From positions 1 through 53,141 of IMG/VR virus record IMGVR_UViG_3300028590_000320: 53,141 bases of DNA; one strand, 5' to 3'. How positions within the stretch are numbered: the first letter of the stretch is position 1; every line of letters begins with the position of its first letter. Made by a program: the position numbers and the translations under genes. The notes below the pieces were generated by a model, which saw nothing but the letters and a program-made list of their open reading frames with translations, did no database searches and was not told where the DNA came from. Source of the stretch: a virus. Below, piece after piece: positions 39,620-48,826 of this stretch.

Positions 39620-40206
39620 CCTTCATTGACCAAAGACTGAGCAAGAGCGTCGAAGCCGGGTTCACTGGTGGGCCTGAGTGGAAGACCTTGATCGTCCCGA
39701 TGTCGAGCGGCCGTGAGGCCCGCCGCGGGCAGTGGTCGATGCCGCACTTCAAGTTTTCGGCCGACTACACAGTTCTCAATCCGCGCGAGCAAAACGACAT
39801 CCTGGCGGCGTTCATGGCCGCGCGCGGTCAGCTGCACAGCTTCCGGTTCAAGGACTGGAACGATTTCAAAGCCGCCAAGCAAGTTCTGGGAGTGGGCAAT
39901 GGGACGAGCAGCCCCATGCAACTCGTAAAGCACTACGAGTTCGGGCCGAGCTCGTACACACGCGTCATCGAGTTGCCGATCGCCGTCAGCGTGGCGGTGC
40001 AGGCGAATGGCGTGCCGGTTTCAGTATCTATCGATGAGGACACTGGACAAGTGACTCCGATGGCGAGTTGGCCGAGCGGCCAATCCATCACCGCAGACTT
40101 CGAGTTCGACGTGAGGGTGCGCTTCGCTGCGGATCACTTCCCTTTCACTCAGCACGCAAAGAGCGTTTCGCATGTGAGCATCGACCTGCTGGAGGTGATT
40201 GCATGA
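39616..40206 (+). CDS. Distal tail protein, DUF2460 family
   Basis: 196 residues from a GTG that overlaps the tape measure stop. It has [22 protein letters not shown], a [16 protein letters not shown] helix and [13 protein letters not shown], which is the DUF2460 pattern shared with gene transfer agents. It is a tail tip component. Confidence 0.82.
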   Translation: MTFIDQRLSKSVEAGFTGGPEWKTLIVPMSSGREARRGQWSMPHFKFSADYTVLNPREQNDILAAFMAARGQLHSFRFKDWNDFKAAKQVLGVGNGTSSPMQLVKHYEFGPSSYTRVIELPIAVSVAVQANGVPVSVSIDEDTGQVTPMASWPSGQSITADFEFDVRVRFAADHFPFTQHAKSVSHVSIDLLEVIA

Positions 40207-41153
40207 GGTACGTCCCCCCCGCCTTGCAAGCGCACCTTGACGGTGACGCCACGACGATGGCGCTGATCATGCGCATCGACCCGGTTGCACCTGGGTTCCC
40301 ATCGGTGGGCTGCACGATGCTCGATCGGGACATCGTGTTCGATGACGGGATGGGCGAGCTGACCTACCGCGCGGCCATCGGTCTGACCCCCTCCACGCTG
40401 CAGGCCACCTCGAGCATGGGCGTGGACAACAGCGAGGGGCAGCACCTGATCCCGGAAGCCGATCTGGGGATCTCCGAGGAGGTCTTGAACTCGGGCGCGT
40501 ACGACTACGCGCGATACCGGATCTACTGGGTGAACTACATGGATCTTTCGATGGGGAAGATCGCCATTTCACGCGGCACCCTCGGGCAGATTCGCGTGGA
40601 AGACGGGTTGACGTTCTGGAGCGAAATCACGTCTTTGGCCAAAGTCCTGAAGACTCCGATCGTCAAAAGAAGCTCGCGCACATGCCGGGCCACGTTCGGC
40701 AGCCAGCCGCCCGGAACGCCCGGCGCCGAGATGACGGAGCGGCAACCCTGCGGTAAGGACATCAGCGACCTGTGGGTTGCCGCGGTGGTCTCAAGTGTTG
40801 GCTTCGAGACGAATCGCACTTTCACAGCATCAGGCCTAGGCGCAGCCGGGACTTTCGAGCCCGGGATGGTGAGGTGGTTGTCAGGGGCAAATTCCGGGCG
40901 CCAATACGAAGTCGAAGCCCAGGATGGCGCTGGAGAGGTTTCGCTTGGATTTGAAACCATGTTCCCCATCGAAGCGGGCGACACGTTCGAGATCCGCCCG
41001 GACTGCACGAAGTGGGCTTTCGAGGCCAATGGCTGCCAGGCGCACTTCGGCCCTACGTGGGTTCTGCACTACCGCGGTGAGCCGTACTTGAAGCCACAGG
41101 ACTCCGATTCGGCAGTGACGCCGGGTGCTGCAATCGGGAAGGGGTTGGGATGA
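40203..41153 (+). CDS. Tail tip protein, DUF2163 / BR0599 family
   Basis: 316 residues from [14 protein letters not shown]. It has VDNSEGQHLIPEADLGISEEV, YDYARYRIYWVNY and a Cys-rich second half with RPDCTKWAFEANGCQAHFG. This family follows DUF2460 in phages with GTA-like tail tips, then NlpC follows, as here. It is thought to be a hub component. Confidence 0.82.
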   Translation: MRYVPPALQAHLDGDATTMALIMRIDPVAPGFPSVGCTMLDRDIVFDDGMGELTYRAAIGLTPSTLQATSSMGVDNSEGQHLIPEADLGISEEVLNSGAYDYARYRIYWVNYMDLSMGKIAISRGTLGQIRVEDGLTFWSEITSLAKVLKTPIVKRSSRTCRATFGSQPPGTPGAEMTERQPCGKDISDLWVAAVVSSVGFETNRTFTASGLGAAGTFEPGMVRWLSGANSGRQYEVEAQDGAGEVSLGFETMFPIEAGDTFEIRPDCTKWAFEANGCQAHFGPTWVLHYRGEPYLKPQDSDSAVTPGAAIGKGLG

Positions 41154-41626
41154 GCCTATTAGTCAAACATGCGCGCTCATTCATTGGCGTGCCGTTCAAG
41201 CACAGGGGGCGTGACCGCCGAGGCCTTGATTGCGCTGGGCTTGTGTGGTGCGCCTATGCCGAAGCCGGCGTCGTCATGCCGGACCTACGGCGCTACGGGC
41301 GGGAGCCACACAAGGACGGAATGATGCGGGTCGCTCGAGAGGCACTTGGGCCTGCCTTGTGGGAGGGGGCGCTCGGACAGGTCGCCCCTCGTTCGCTTCT
41401 TCGAAAAGGGGATGTGGTGGTGATCCGGTTCGACGTTGAGCCGCATCACATGGGCATCCTCGGAGAGGACTTGATCCACGGGCTTTCTCTGATTCACTCC
41501 AACGGCATGCGTGGCCTTCTCTCGGCCGATGGTCGGCGATTCGAGAAGGTCGGACGGGTGATGGAGCACGGCCTCGATGACGTCCACCTGAAGATGATCT
41601 GCGCAGTTTTCCGGAGGCCAATCTAA
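41150..41626 (+). CDS. NlpC/P60-type tail peptidase
   Basis: 158 residues. The catalytic Cys is in RRGLDCAGLVWCAY, with His in HHMGILGED and a further polar residue in LIHSNG. Such tail peptidases cut peptidoglycan stems during DNA entry. Overlap with the preceding gene is four bases. Confidence 0.88.
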   Translation: MSLLVKHARSFIGVPFKHRGRDRRGLDCAGLVWCAYAEAGVVMPDLRRYGREPHKDGMMRVAREALGPALWEGALGQVAPRSLLRKGDVVVIRFDVEPHHMGILGEDLIHGLSLIHSNGMRGLLSADGRRFEKVGRVMEHGLDDVHLKMICAVFRRPI

Positions 41627-44424
41627 TGGCGCGTCAGGTACTCCCCATCTTGGGCGGGCTGGTTGGCTCGTATTTCGGCTATCCACAGCTCGGCTTTGTG
41701 ATCGGCGGCGTCCTTGGACAGCTCGCAGACCCTCAGGTTGGGAAGGGCCCCGCTCTTGGCGAACTGCAGGCCCAAACCTCGAATGAAGGCAGCCCGCGGG
41801 CGATCATCTACGGGACTGCGACGTGCACTGGCTATGTCATTGCGTTCGGTCCCGCTCAAAAGACGACAGAGGTTGTCGAGGGAGAGAAGGGTGCGCCGAA
41901 GTCGGAGCAGGAAGTCGTCTATCGCAGCTATGCGGTCGCCATCTGCGAGGGACCCATTCATGGGCTGCTTCGCGTCTGGGAGAACGACAAGCTCGTTTTT
42001 GATGTGCGACCTGGTTCGTTGATGCTGGCCGAGTCCATTCAATGGTCGACAAACAAGTTCTTGCATTTGGGCGACGAGGATCAGCTCCCCAACATCTTCA
42101 TGGAACAGACGATCTCCGGCGTGGGGACGACGCCTGCATATCGCGGAACCGCCTACATGTACTTCAACTTGGAGGACGTGACGGATACCCGTGGAGCAAT
42201 CAAGCAGTACCGATGGGAAGTGGCAAATAGCGTCGCGGAAGTAGCGCTGACCAAGTATCCGAGTGACACGGCTGTTGGGGCGACTTCGACTGGCAGTGCC
42301 TTTCCGCCTGGCACCTTGAACCACTTTGTTCAGCCCATCGGCTTCGCGGTTATCCGTCCACTCATGAAGGCGCAAGCAAGTCGCGCACTGACCCCAGCTC
42401 TCACGCCCCCGATCAGGATCATCGTTTCGCTTAACGAATACGACCTGCCGATACTAGATACAGGGTGGTTCGGTGATCCTTCGGTTCAGGCGGAGTTGGA
42501 TCTACTACTGGAGGATCAGGGGCGTGAAGACTTGAAAGGCCCTATTGGTTCTGGGAGAGCCTGGGAGAACGCATTCCACCTCTCCGAATTTCCAACCTCG
42601 GGAGACGCAGGAAGGATCGACATCTATCGCGCTCAAACAACATCTTCTCCTCCGAGCGGGAACTACTCAGTTTCAATTCTCAGGCCCGACCCGCTCGCAG
42701 CTCCGCCAGAGTACACATTCCATCCGACTGTCGAGGGCGTAGGCATCGAGCCAGACCAGTCGATGTTCGCGGCCGAATGGGGTCCGGATGAAGTGCTGGT
42801 CGTGGGCGGGCCAGATGCCGCGGTTCCCCTTGGGGACATCGTGGCAGACCTGTGTGATCGCAGTTCGTTGGTCGAAGGAGATGACTTCGATGTGTCTGAA
42901 CTCGACGATCTTGTGATGGGGCTGACCCTCACCGGAGACTACACGGCCGGCGACGCGATCAACACGCTCCGTTCGTGCTACTTTTTCGACAAGGCGGAGC
43001 CGGGCGACAAGATTTACTTTCCCAAGAGAGGGAAGCCCGTGGTGACGACCGTGGCCATCGAGGATCTGGTGGACGTGCCGGACCTTTCCAAGCGAGAGCA
43101 GGTGGCCGAGGTGCCCAAGAAGATGCACCTGATGTATCAGCACCCGACGGCAGGGTATGCGCCCGTGAAGGCCACTTACGAGCGAAGCAGCGTCGATGTG
43201 CAGTCGGTCGTGGAAAGCACTACTCAAGTGCCGGTGGTTCTCAATGAGAACCAAGCCCGGCAGATGGTGCACAAGCAGATGAAGGTGACCACTGCCGATG
43301 CCCAAGGAGAAATCAAGCTCACTTTGCCTGACAGGTTCATCCGTCTCATCCCGAGCGACAGCATCGGCCTATCGCTGCGGGGGCAGGTTCGAAGACTGCG
43401 CATCGAAGAGAGTGAGTGGTCCGATGGCGTCCTGTCGAAAACCCTTCGCCTGGACCGACAAAGCGCATATACGTCGGCACTTACAGGCATCGCGATCCCT
43501 GAGCCAGAACTTCCTCCGCCAACCATAGTCGGCGACACATCGTTTGTCTTCGCCGACGTGCCAAGTCGAAGCGACACGGAGGATGATTTGCACTATCTGG
43601 TTGCAGGCGCAGGCGCGCTGCCTGGGTGGTATGGGTGGCTTCTTCAGCGAAGCACTGACGGTGGCGCCAACTATGCAGGTGTCGATCAATTCAGCAGGGC
43701 AGACGTCGTCGGGTACTTGTTGGACGCGGTTTCTGTCGCCTCGGAGCACTACACGGACACGACCAACAGCGTGAGGGTTCAACTCCACAACGCCAACCAC
43801 GCGCTCGAGGATCTCGCGGAGGTTCAGTTCCTGTCCGAAGGCGGTGCATTTTTGCTCCAGAAGGATGACGGCAGCTATGAAGTGCTGCAGTACCGAGATG
43901 CCCTTGATGAAGGGGATGGGGTATTCGTGCTCAGTCATCTGCACCGGGGTCGACTGAATTCCGGCGCTGCCGAGCACTCTGTTGGGGCGCAGTTCGTTCT
44001 GTTGTCGAGCGCGCACCACATCCCCGCGCAGTCCGCCTGGATCGGACAAGCGCTGACCCATCGTCCAGTGAGTTTTGGTCAGTCCCCGGAGTTGGCTGCG
44101 CCTCAGACCGACACGTACGTGGGGAGGTCTCAGTTGGAGTGGCCAGTGGCCGATCTGACTCTGGGCCGCGATGGATCTGACGTGATCTCTGGGGCCTGGG
44201 TGCCGCGCCATCGGTTTGGGACTGACGACGCGCCAGTGGCTTCGATCAACTTTCAGGGTTACCGCGTGACTCTTGATGACGGCGTGCTTCCCGCCATCAC
44301 TCTCGATACCCCGACGCCGGGCTTCACCTATGACGCCAGTGCGCTCGGTGCGCCGCTGGCGGTGAGCGTGCAGGCGGTGAACCGCATTACGGGCCCGGGC
44401 CCTTCAACAACGGAATCCATCTAA
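41626..44424 (+). CDS. Central tail tip protein, J-like / GTA host-specificity
   Basis: 932 residues. The N-terminus has a glycine-rich hydrophobic part (LGGLVGSYFGYPQLGF), and then ALGELQAQTSNEGSPRAIIYG, a typical opening of phage tail J / GTA TIM-barrel proteins. A long middle with beta repeats and a C-terminal fibronectin-like end (VSVQAVNRITGPGPS) follow. It forms the tail tip and contacts receptors. The starting ATG overlaps the NlpC stop. Confidence 0.88.
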   Translation: MARQVLPILGGLVGSYFGYPQLGFVIGGVLGQLADPQVGKGPALGELQAQTSNEGSPRAIIYGTATCTGYVIAFGPAQKTTEVVEGEKGAPKSEQEVVYRSYAVAICEGPIHGLLRVWENDKLVFDVRPGSLMLAESIQWSTNKFLHLGDEDQLPNIFMEQTISGVGTTPAYRGTAYMYFNLEDVTDTRGAIKQYRWEVANSVAEVALTKYPSDTAVGATSTGSAFPPGTLNHFVQPIGFAVIRPLMKAQASRALTPALTPPIRIIVSLNEYDLPILDTGWFGDPSVQAELDLLLEDQGREDLKGPIGSGRAWENAFHLSEFPTSGDAGRIDIYRAQTTSSPPSGNYSVSILRPDPLAAPPEYTFHPTVEGVGIEPDQSMFAAEWGPDEVLVVGGPDAAVPLGDIVADLCDRSSLVEGDDFDVSELDDLVMGLTLTGDYTAGDAINTLRSCYFFDKAEPGDKIYFPKRGKPVVTTVAIEDLVDVPDLSKREQVAEVPKKMHLMYQHPTAGYAPVKATYERSSVDVQSVVESTTQVPVVLNENQARQMVHKQMKVTTADAQGEIKLTLPDRFIRLIPSDSIGLSLRGQVRRLRIEESEWSDGVLSKTLRLDRQSAYTSALTGIAIPEPELPPPTIVGDTSFVFADVPSRSDTEDDLHYLVAGAGALPGWYGWLLQRSTDGGANYAGVDQFSRADVVGYLLDAVSVASEHYTDTTNSVRVQLHNANHALEDLAEVQFLSEGGAFLLQKDDGSYEVLQYRDALDEGDGVFVLSHLHRGRLNSGAAEHSVGAQFVLLSSAHHIPAQSAWIGQALTHRPVSFGQSPELAAPQTDTYVGRSQLEWPVADLTLGRDGSDVISGAWVPRHRFGTDDAPVASINFQGYRVTLDDGVLPAITLDTPTPGFTYDASALGAPLAVSVQAVNRITGPGPSTTESI

Positions 44425-46151
44425 TGGCCAGCACCCCAATCATCCCCTTTGCGAAATGGCTTTCTGGCACGAACCAGAACAGCATTCCTGCTAACGACAA
44501 CAGCCTGCGGAATCAGATCCTCAATGGAAACGTGATCAGCCAGGCCGTCACGGCCCAGCCGGCAAGTCCGGCAGAGGGGGACATCTACATCATTGCAGCC
44601 ACACACACTGGCGCGCAGTGGTCTACGTTCACGCCGAAAGATCTGGCGATCTTCAGTGGTGGCACATGGTATGCCTTCACCCCGGTAGAGGGGGTAGTGG
44701 TCAACCTGGCTGGAAGTCTCTACAAGTACGCCTCGAGCGCATGGGCTGTGATCGGCGGCGGTTCTGGATCTGCAGCTGGGTCCGACAAGCAGATTCAATA
44801 CAACAACGGCGGTGCGTTTGGTGCTGAAGCTGGGTTCGAGTACGACCAAGCCACGAACACGCTGACCGTGGCCAAGGTCAACGAGTCGCAGGGCTCGAGC
44901 ATTGCCAGTGCCACTACGACCGACATAGGCGCAGCCACTGGCAACTACGCCCATATCACCGGCACGACAACGATCACAGGGCTCGGCACTGTCGCCGCCG
45001 GCGCTCGACGGTTGGTGGTCTTCGATGGGGCACTCACGCTCACACACAACGCGACGAGCCTGATTCTTCCGACCTCCGCCAACATCACGACTGCTGCGGG
45101 CGATGCCGCAATTTGCGTCTCAGAGGGGGCTGGCAATTGGCGCATCACTCATTACCAGAGAAAGGATGGCACGCCGCTGGCTGGCGGTGGTGGCGGTCTG
45201 TCCAACTGGACAGAAAGTGTCAACACGTCGGCGCCAAACGCAACAGTTCCTGCGGTCCGATTCTTGGCCGCCAACGCTGCAACAAACGTGGATGCAGTGA
45301 TTGCCCCAAAGGGAGCTGGCGCCCTGCTCGCGCAGTCGCCAGACAACACGGCGACAGGTGGCAACAAGCGTGGCGCTCGATCTGTCGATTGGCAGATGAG
45401 CCGCAGCACCAATACTGGCGTGGCTTCGGGTGCTGATTCTGTAGTCTCGGGAGGATCTGGAAATTCTGCGCAGGCCCAGTACGACGCTGTTGCTGGTGGG
45501 ATCGGAAATGCCGCGGCAGGGGGATCCTCGGCAATCGGTGGCGGCTCCGGGAACTCTGTCGCCAGTCAATACGGGTCTGTTGCGGGGGGCAATACAAACA
45601 CGATCTCCGGGGGCGCCACTGGCGGCGCAATCACTGGCGGCGCAAACAACCTAGTAAGCGGCGCTTATGGCACGGCGGGGGGGCAGTACTCGACAACCCG
45701 CGGGGTCTATGGGGTACGGGCGTATGCATCAACGCGCTTCTCTGCACAGGGGGACGCGCAGGTACGCGATTTCACGGTGATGGCGTCCACCACGAACGCA
45801 ACGCCAGGCACCGCTTCCGCCGACCTGGCTGCTGCCGGGGCGATGAATCAGATCAGTCTTCCAAACGATTCCACGATCGCATTCCGCGCGCTGGTCGTTG
45901 CGCGAAACAGCGCAAACGGCGATTCAGCCAGTTGGACTGTCATCGGTCTTGCTAAGCGCGTGAGCGGGGTCGTAACACTGGTTGGCACGCCAACTGTCAC
46001 CTTGGCGTTCAACGACTCTGGTGCTGCGTCGTGGGCGTTGGCAGTCACGGCTGACAACACCAACAAGGTTGTTTCCTTTGGCGTGACTGGCGTGGCCGCG
46101 ACCAACATCAAGTGGGTGGTTCGAGGAGAGACCGTCGAAGTTGTTGGCTAG
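44424..46151 (+). CDS. Tail fibre with DUF2793 and YadA-like head repeats
   Basis: 575 residues. Residues 35 to 110 fit the DUF2793 domain (AQPASPAEGDIYIIA, then WYAFTPVEGVVV). Residues about 335 to 415 have repeats such as VSGGSGNSA, VAGGIGNAA, IGGGSGNSV and VAGGNTNTI of about 14 residues, like YadA head repeats that trimerise. The C-terminal part may bind the receptor. It is expected to decide host range, and the reading frame is intact. Confidence 0.82.
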   Translation: MASTPIIPFAKWLSGTNQNSIPANDNSLRNQILNGNVISQAVTAQPASPAEGDIYIIAATHTGAQWSTFTPKDLAIFSGGTWYAFTPVEGVVVNLAGSLYKYASSAWAVIGGGSGSAAGSDKQIQYNNGGAFGAEAGFEYDQATNTLTVAKVNESQGSSIASATTTDIGAATGNYAHITGTTTITGLGTVAAGARRLVVFDGALTLTHNATSLILPTSANITTAAGDAAICVSEGAGNWRITHYQRKDGTPLAGGGGGLSNWTESVNTSAPNATVPAVRFLAANAATNVDAVIAPKGAGALLAQSPDNTATGGNKRGARSVDWQMSRSTNTGVASGADSVVSGGSGNSAQAQYDAVAGGIGNAAAGGSSAIGGGSGNSVASQYGSVAGGNTNTISGGATGGAITGGANNLVSGAYGTAGGQYSTTRGVYGVRAYASTRFSAQGDAQVRDFTVMASTTNATPGTASADLAAAGAMNQISLPNDSTIAFRALVVARNSANGDSASWTVIGLAKRVSGVVTLVGTPTVTLAFNDSGAASWALAVTADNTNKVVSFGVTGVAATNIKWVVRGETVEVVG

Positions 46152-46174
46152 TCATGCCGAACATCCATCCACCA

Positions 46175-46196
46175 ACCCGCTTCGGCGGGTTTTTCT
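46175..46196 (+). terminator. Terminator after the tail fibre gene
   Basis: ACCCGC/GCGGGT with loop TTCG, then TTTTTC. It splits the tail and lysis genes. Confidence 0.85.
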
Positions 46197-46216
46197 TTGC
46201 TCGAAGGAAACAGACG

Positions 46217-46489
46217 ATGAAGAACGAAGCTGTCGAAGCTGCAACCGCAGCCGTGGCGTCGAAGTCCACCTACGCCGGGGCTGGCTCAATGATCGTGGGC
46301 TGGATGCTGTCCAACGAGTTCACCGTGGTGGTGGGCATCGTGGTTGCCGTAGCCGGCCTGGCCGTGAACTGGTTCTACAAGGCAAAGGCGAACAAGCGGG
46401 CCGAGGTGCTGTTTCAGGCTCGACTGGAGCGCATCAAGAAGGGCTTGCCGAGCGGCACCGATATGGCTGCGCTCGGGGAGGACGACTGA
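46217..46489 (+). CDS. Holin, HP1 family
   Basis: 90 residues from MKNEAVEAATAAV. It has STYAGAGSMIVGWMLSNE then VVGIVVAVAGLAVNWFYKAK, one to two membrane segments and a basic tail, which is the HP1/PF16080 holin pattern. It forms the membrane lesion at lysis. Overlaps the endolysin start by one base. Confidence 0.85.
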   Translation: MKNEAVEAATAAVASKSTYAGAGSMIVGWMLSNEFTVVVGIVVAVAGLAVNWFYKAKANKRAEVLFQARLERIKKGLPSGTDMAALGEDD

Positions 46490-47040
46490 TGAAGGGCGTG
46501 CGCATCGCGGTTGCCGCGCTCACTCTCTCGGCCGCGGGCTTCGCTGCCTGGGTGCAGCACGAGGGCTCCGGGCCTGTCGTCGTCCGGGCGGATGGTGTTG
46601 AGGTGCTGAAGCCCTACGTTCCAACGCAGGGCGACGTACCCACCATCGGGCATGGGTCGACCCGCTACGAGGATGGTACGCGCGTGAGGCTCTCAGACGC
46701 GCCCATTACCCGCCGACGTGCCGAAGAGCTTGCGCGCAACCTGAACCGCGCGGAAGAGCGGCGCTTCGCAGCCACGCTGCCCGGGGTGGATCTGACGCAG
46801 GAGGAATTCGACCTCTACATGGATTTCGTCGGGCAGTACGGCATGCCGAACTGGGCTGGCTCGACCATGCGCCGCGAGCTTCTGGCCGGCCGGCCGCGTG
46901 CCGCGTGCGATGCGCTCTTGCGCTACCGCTTCCAGGCCGGTCGCGACTGTGCGCTGTCGCAGAACTGGGGGCCGAAGGGCTGCAAGGGCGTATGGCGGCG
47001 TCAGCAGGCCCGGCACAGTACCTGCGTGGCCGCTCAATAG
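46489..47040 (+). CDS. SAR endolysin, lysozyme GH24 family
   Basis: 183 residues. The N-terminus is a signal-anchor-release segment, Ala/Leu-rich (IAVAALTLSAAGFAAWV), followed by the catalytic Glu in QHEGSG, and Asp and Thr in GDVPTIGHG. It cuts peptidoglycan glycan strands. A SAR enzyme needs only a pinholin or slow membrane depolarisation; together with the HP1 holin this is a common set. Confidence 0.88.
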   Translation: MKGVRIAVAALTLSAAGFAAWVQHEGSGPVVVRADGVEVLKPYVPTQGDVPTIGHGSTRYEDGTRVRLSDAPITRRRAEELARNLNRAEERRFAATLPGVDLTQEEFDLYMDFVGQYGMPNWAGSTMRRELLAGRPRAACDALLRYRFQAGRDCALSQNWGPKGCKGVWRRQQARHSTCVAAQ

Positions 47041-47048
47041 GAGGGTGC

Positions 47049-47588
47049 ATGCTGCCCGACCTCAAGACCCCGCTGCTCTGGGTGCTCGGCCTGGGGCTCG
47101 TGGCGGCGCTCGCCACGGCCGGCATCGAGCGCACGCGCGCGGCGGGCGCCCGCGCCGACCTGGCCGCGGAGAAGCGCAGTCGAGCCGAAGAGAACACCGC
47201 CCGCGTGCTGGCTGCGCTGGCCGACCTGCAGCGCACTGTCACGCTGATGGCGACACACGCCAAGTCCCAGAAGGAGAACGTCGATGCATACGAAACGCGC
47301 CTTGCGGCGCTTGCCGGCCGTGGCCACGCTGTTGCTGCTGAACTTGGCCGGGTGCGCGAGCAATACCGCACCTTCGCCGCCCGTGATCGCGAGCAGGCCG
47401 TCAGCGACCCCGCTGCCTGCCAGCGTGTTGCAGATCGATCCGCAGTCCTCGCAGCCATGGCTGCACGAAGTCGAGAGCTTCTTGAGCGAGGCCGACTCAT
47501 TGTTGAGGGGCGAGACAACGAAGTGCAGCTTCTGCTCGGCACCGTGAAGAACGACCGGGTGCTGCTGGCGCCTACAAGCCTTTATTAA
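47049..47588 (+). CDS. Rz: Rz-like inner-membrane spanin
   Basis: 179 residues from MLPDLKTPLLWVLG. One N-terminal membrane helix (LWVLGLGLVAALATAG) is followed by an extended charged helix (AEKRSRAEENTARVLAAL). It spans the periplasm and pairs with Rz1. It starts eight bases after the endolysin stop. Its 3' end overlaps the convergent RelA/SpoT gene by 17 bases. Confidence 0.82.
   Translation: MLPDLKTPLLWVLGLGLVAALATAGIERTRAAGARADLAAEKRSRAEENTARVLAALADLQRTVTLMATHAKSQKENVDAYETRLAALAGRGHAVAAELGRVREQYRTFAARDREQAVSDPAACQRVADRSAVLAAMAARSRELLERGRLIVEGRDNEVQLLLGTVKNDRVLLAPTSLY
47284..47547 (+). CDS. Rz1: Rz1-like outer-membrane spanin lipoprotein, nested in Rz
   Basis: 87 residues in the +1 frame inside Rz. 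Basic start MHTKRALRR, a hydrophobic run and lipobox NLAGC with Cys24, then Pro-rich NTAPSPPVIASRPS. It is the usual Rz1 form and anchors to the outer membrane, where it binds Rz to fuse the membranes. Confidence 0.82.
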   Translation: MHTKRALRRLPAVATLLLLNLAGCASNTAPSPPVIASRPSATPLPASVLQIDPQSSQPWLHEVESFLSEADSLLRGETTKCSFCSAP

Positions 47589-48630
47589 GGATAGACCCCA
47601 GTTCGTTTAAAAACGAAGTAGTGTCTAGGAAGTAATTAGGGTAGGCGCGCTTTAAGTTTTGGATCGAGTCAACAGAAACCAGAACTGCTTCTGCACCCGG
47701 GCTATCGGCAATTCTCTCTTCTTGGATTAAGTAGGCATGCGATGCCTCTTCCAGCTTGCTTCTCGGGAATCCCTTGAAAATCATGGTTCCTTTCCCCGGT
47801 TCTAGAACCAGAAGAAAGTAATGGTGATTTTGTTGGTCGCCCTCCTGAGTAACTTCAATAGCATGTTGATACATTGAGAGTGCGTTTTGCACATTCAATA
47901 CCTTCTCAATGTCTCGTATTTCTTTTGCCAATCGACCCGCATCTTGAGGTGTGTCTGGAACTAGCGAAGCGCATTTCTCTTTAATAGCGAATGCGCTACC
48001 CATCAGAGAGAAAAAGCGCAGCCACTGCTCCTCCCCCAGGCTTGATTTCAGGGCTTGGCTTAGGAATGTTCCAACTGTTTCGACTGCAGTTGCCCAAGTA
48101 TGTTGGAGCTTCGTGCGGAGCTGCATCTCCACAAACAAGCCGTTATAGATCGATGGCCCCTCTCGGTCACTGAAGTATCTATACACAAGGTGGATGCCTC
48201 GATACCCTGATGATTTAGGGTTCGCAATGTAATCATCAATATCGTCCAGCTTGTGCTTTAAATCTGATTCCTCATAGGTCTCCGCGAGCATCTCTACATT
48301 TTTCACGGTATTTAGGATTACTCGGCAGCCGCCTATGTCCTGCATCTGGGACATGCGCATCGCAGGAAAGCGAGCCAGTTTTGCTTCGATAGAGGTCATG
48401 CGCTTGATGCGCTGTGCCACCAGCCGATGTGGATCGATCGCCAGCGCCTTTTTTCTAAGTGTGACCTGAAAGGTGTTGAGCGGAAAATTGTGGGAGGCCC
48501 GCCAGTTATTAACCGTGTTCATGGCCTGCCAGTATTCCGGCGTTGTTGCGTCTCCAACTAGCAACTGCCTCGCGGCGCGGTCAACTGCACCCTTTGAATA
48601 CTGAGGCTTCACCCACTCAAGACTGCTCAT
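47572..48630 (-). CDS. RelA/SpoT-type nucleotide synthetase, possible phage-defence toxin
   Basis: 352 residues. Synthetase motifs are intact: RIKRMTSIEAK (Arg74, Lys76, Ser80, Lys84), DIGGCRVI with Asp98, NPKSSGYRGIH with Tyr143, and VEMQLRT with Glu168. There is no HD hydrolase domain. Such enzymes make (p)ppGpp, (p)ppApp or, in toxSAS proteins, pyrophosphorylate tRNA ends. A C-terminal part of about 120 residues may sense or restrain it. The gene is antisense after the lysis cassette, AT-rich (21 of 60 bases GC at 47581-47640), and without clear antitoxin gene. Activity and substrate cannot be read. Confidence 0.85.
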   Translation of the reverse strand: MSSLEWVKPQYSKGAVDRAARQLLVGDATTPEYWQAMNTVNNWRASHNFPLNTFQVTLRKKALAIDPHRLVAQRIKRMTSIEAKLARFPAMRMSQMQDIGGCRVILNTVKNVEMLAETYEESDLKHKLDDIDDYIANPKSSGYRGIHLVYRYFSDREGPSIYNGLFVEMQLRTKLQHTWATAVETVGTFLSQALKSSLGEEQWLRFFSLMGSAFAIKEKCASLVPDTPQDAGRLAKEIRDIEKVLNVQNALSMYQHAIEVTQEGDQQNHHYFLLVLEPGKGTMIFKGFPRSKLEEASHAYLIQEERIADSPGAEAVLVSVDSIQNLKRAYPNYFLDTTSFLNELGSILNKGL

Positions 48631-48654
48631 AAATGTCCGGAGATTCTGGTTAAA

Positions 48655-48692
48655 AAAATACCGCCGCGGCCGAAGAGGCCGGGCGGTTGATA
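48655..48692 (-). terminator. Terminator between the SOS operon and the RelA/SpoT gene
   Basis: Read on the minus strand, ACCGCC-CGGCC / GGCCG-CGGCGGT with a TCTTC loop, then ATTTTTTT. It lies 25 bases before the synthetase start, which leaves very little room for a promoter between. It ends the leftward operon or acts as an attenuator for the synthetase gene. Confidence 0.75.
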
Positions 48693-48826
48693 TTGATTCG
48701 CCGGGTTTTCACCGGCGTCCGATGGCGGACCATCTGATAGCAGTATATAGGTCCTGCAACACTGCGTGCTGGGGGTTTCCCGATAAATCGGCGCCTAGTT
48801 GAATGGCGGGCGTGACATCAGTCGGA

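Noticed and set aside
45198-45213. CTGT-N8-ACAG in the tail fibre gene
   Set aside because: Lies in the middle of a coding region; chance match to a short consensus.
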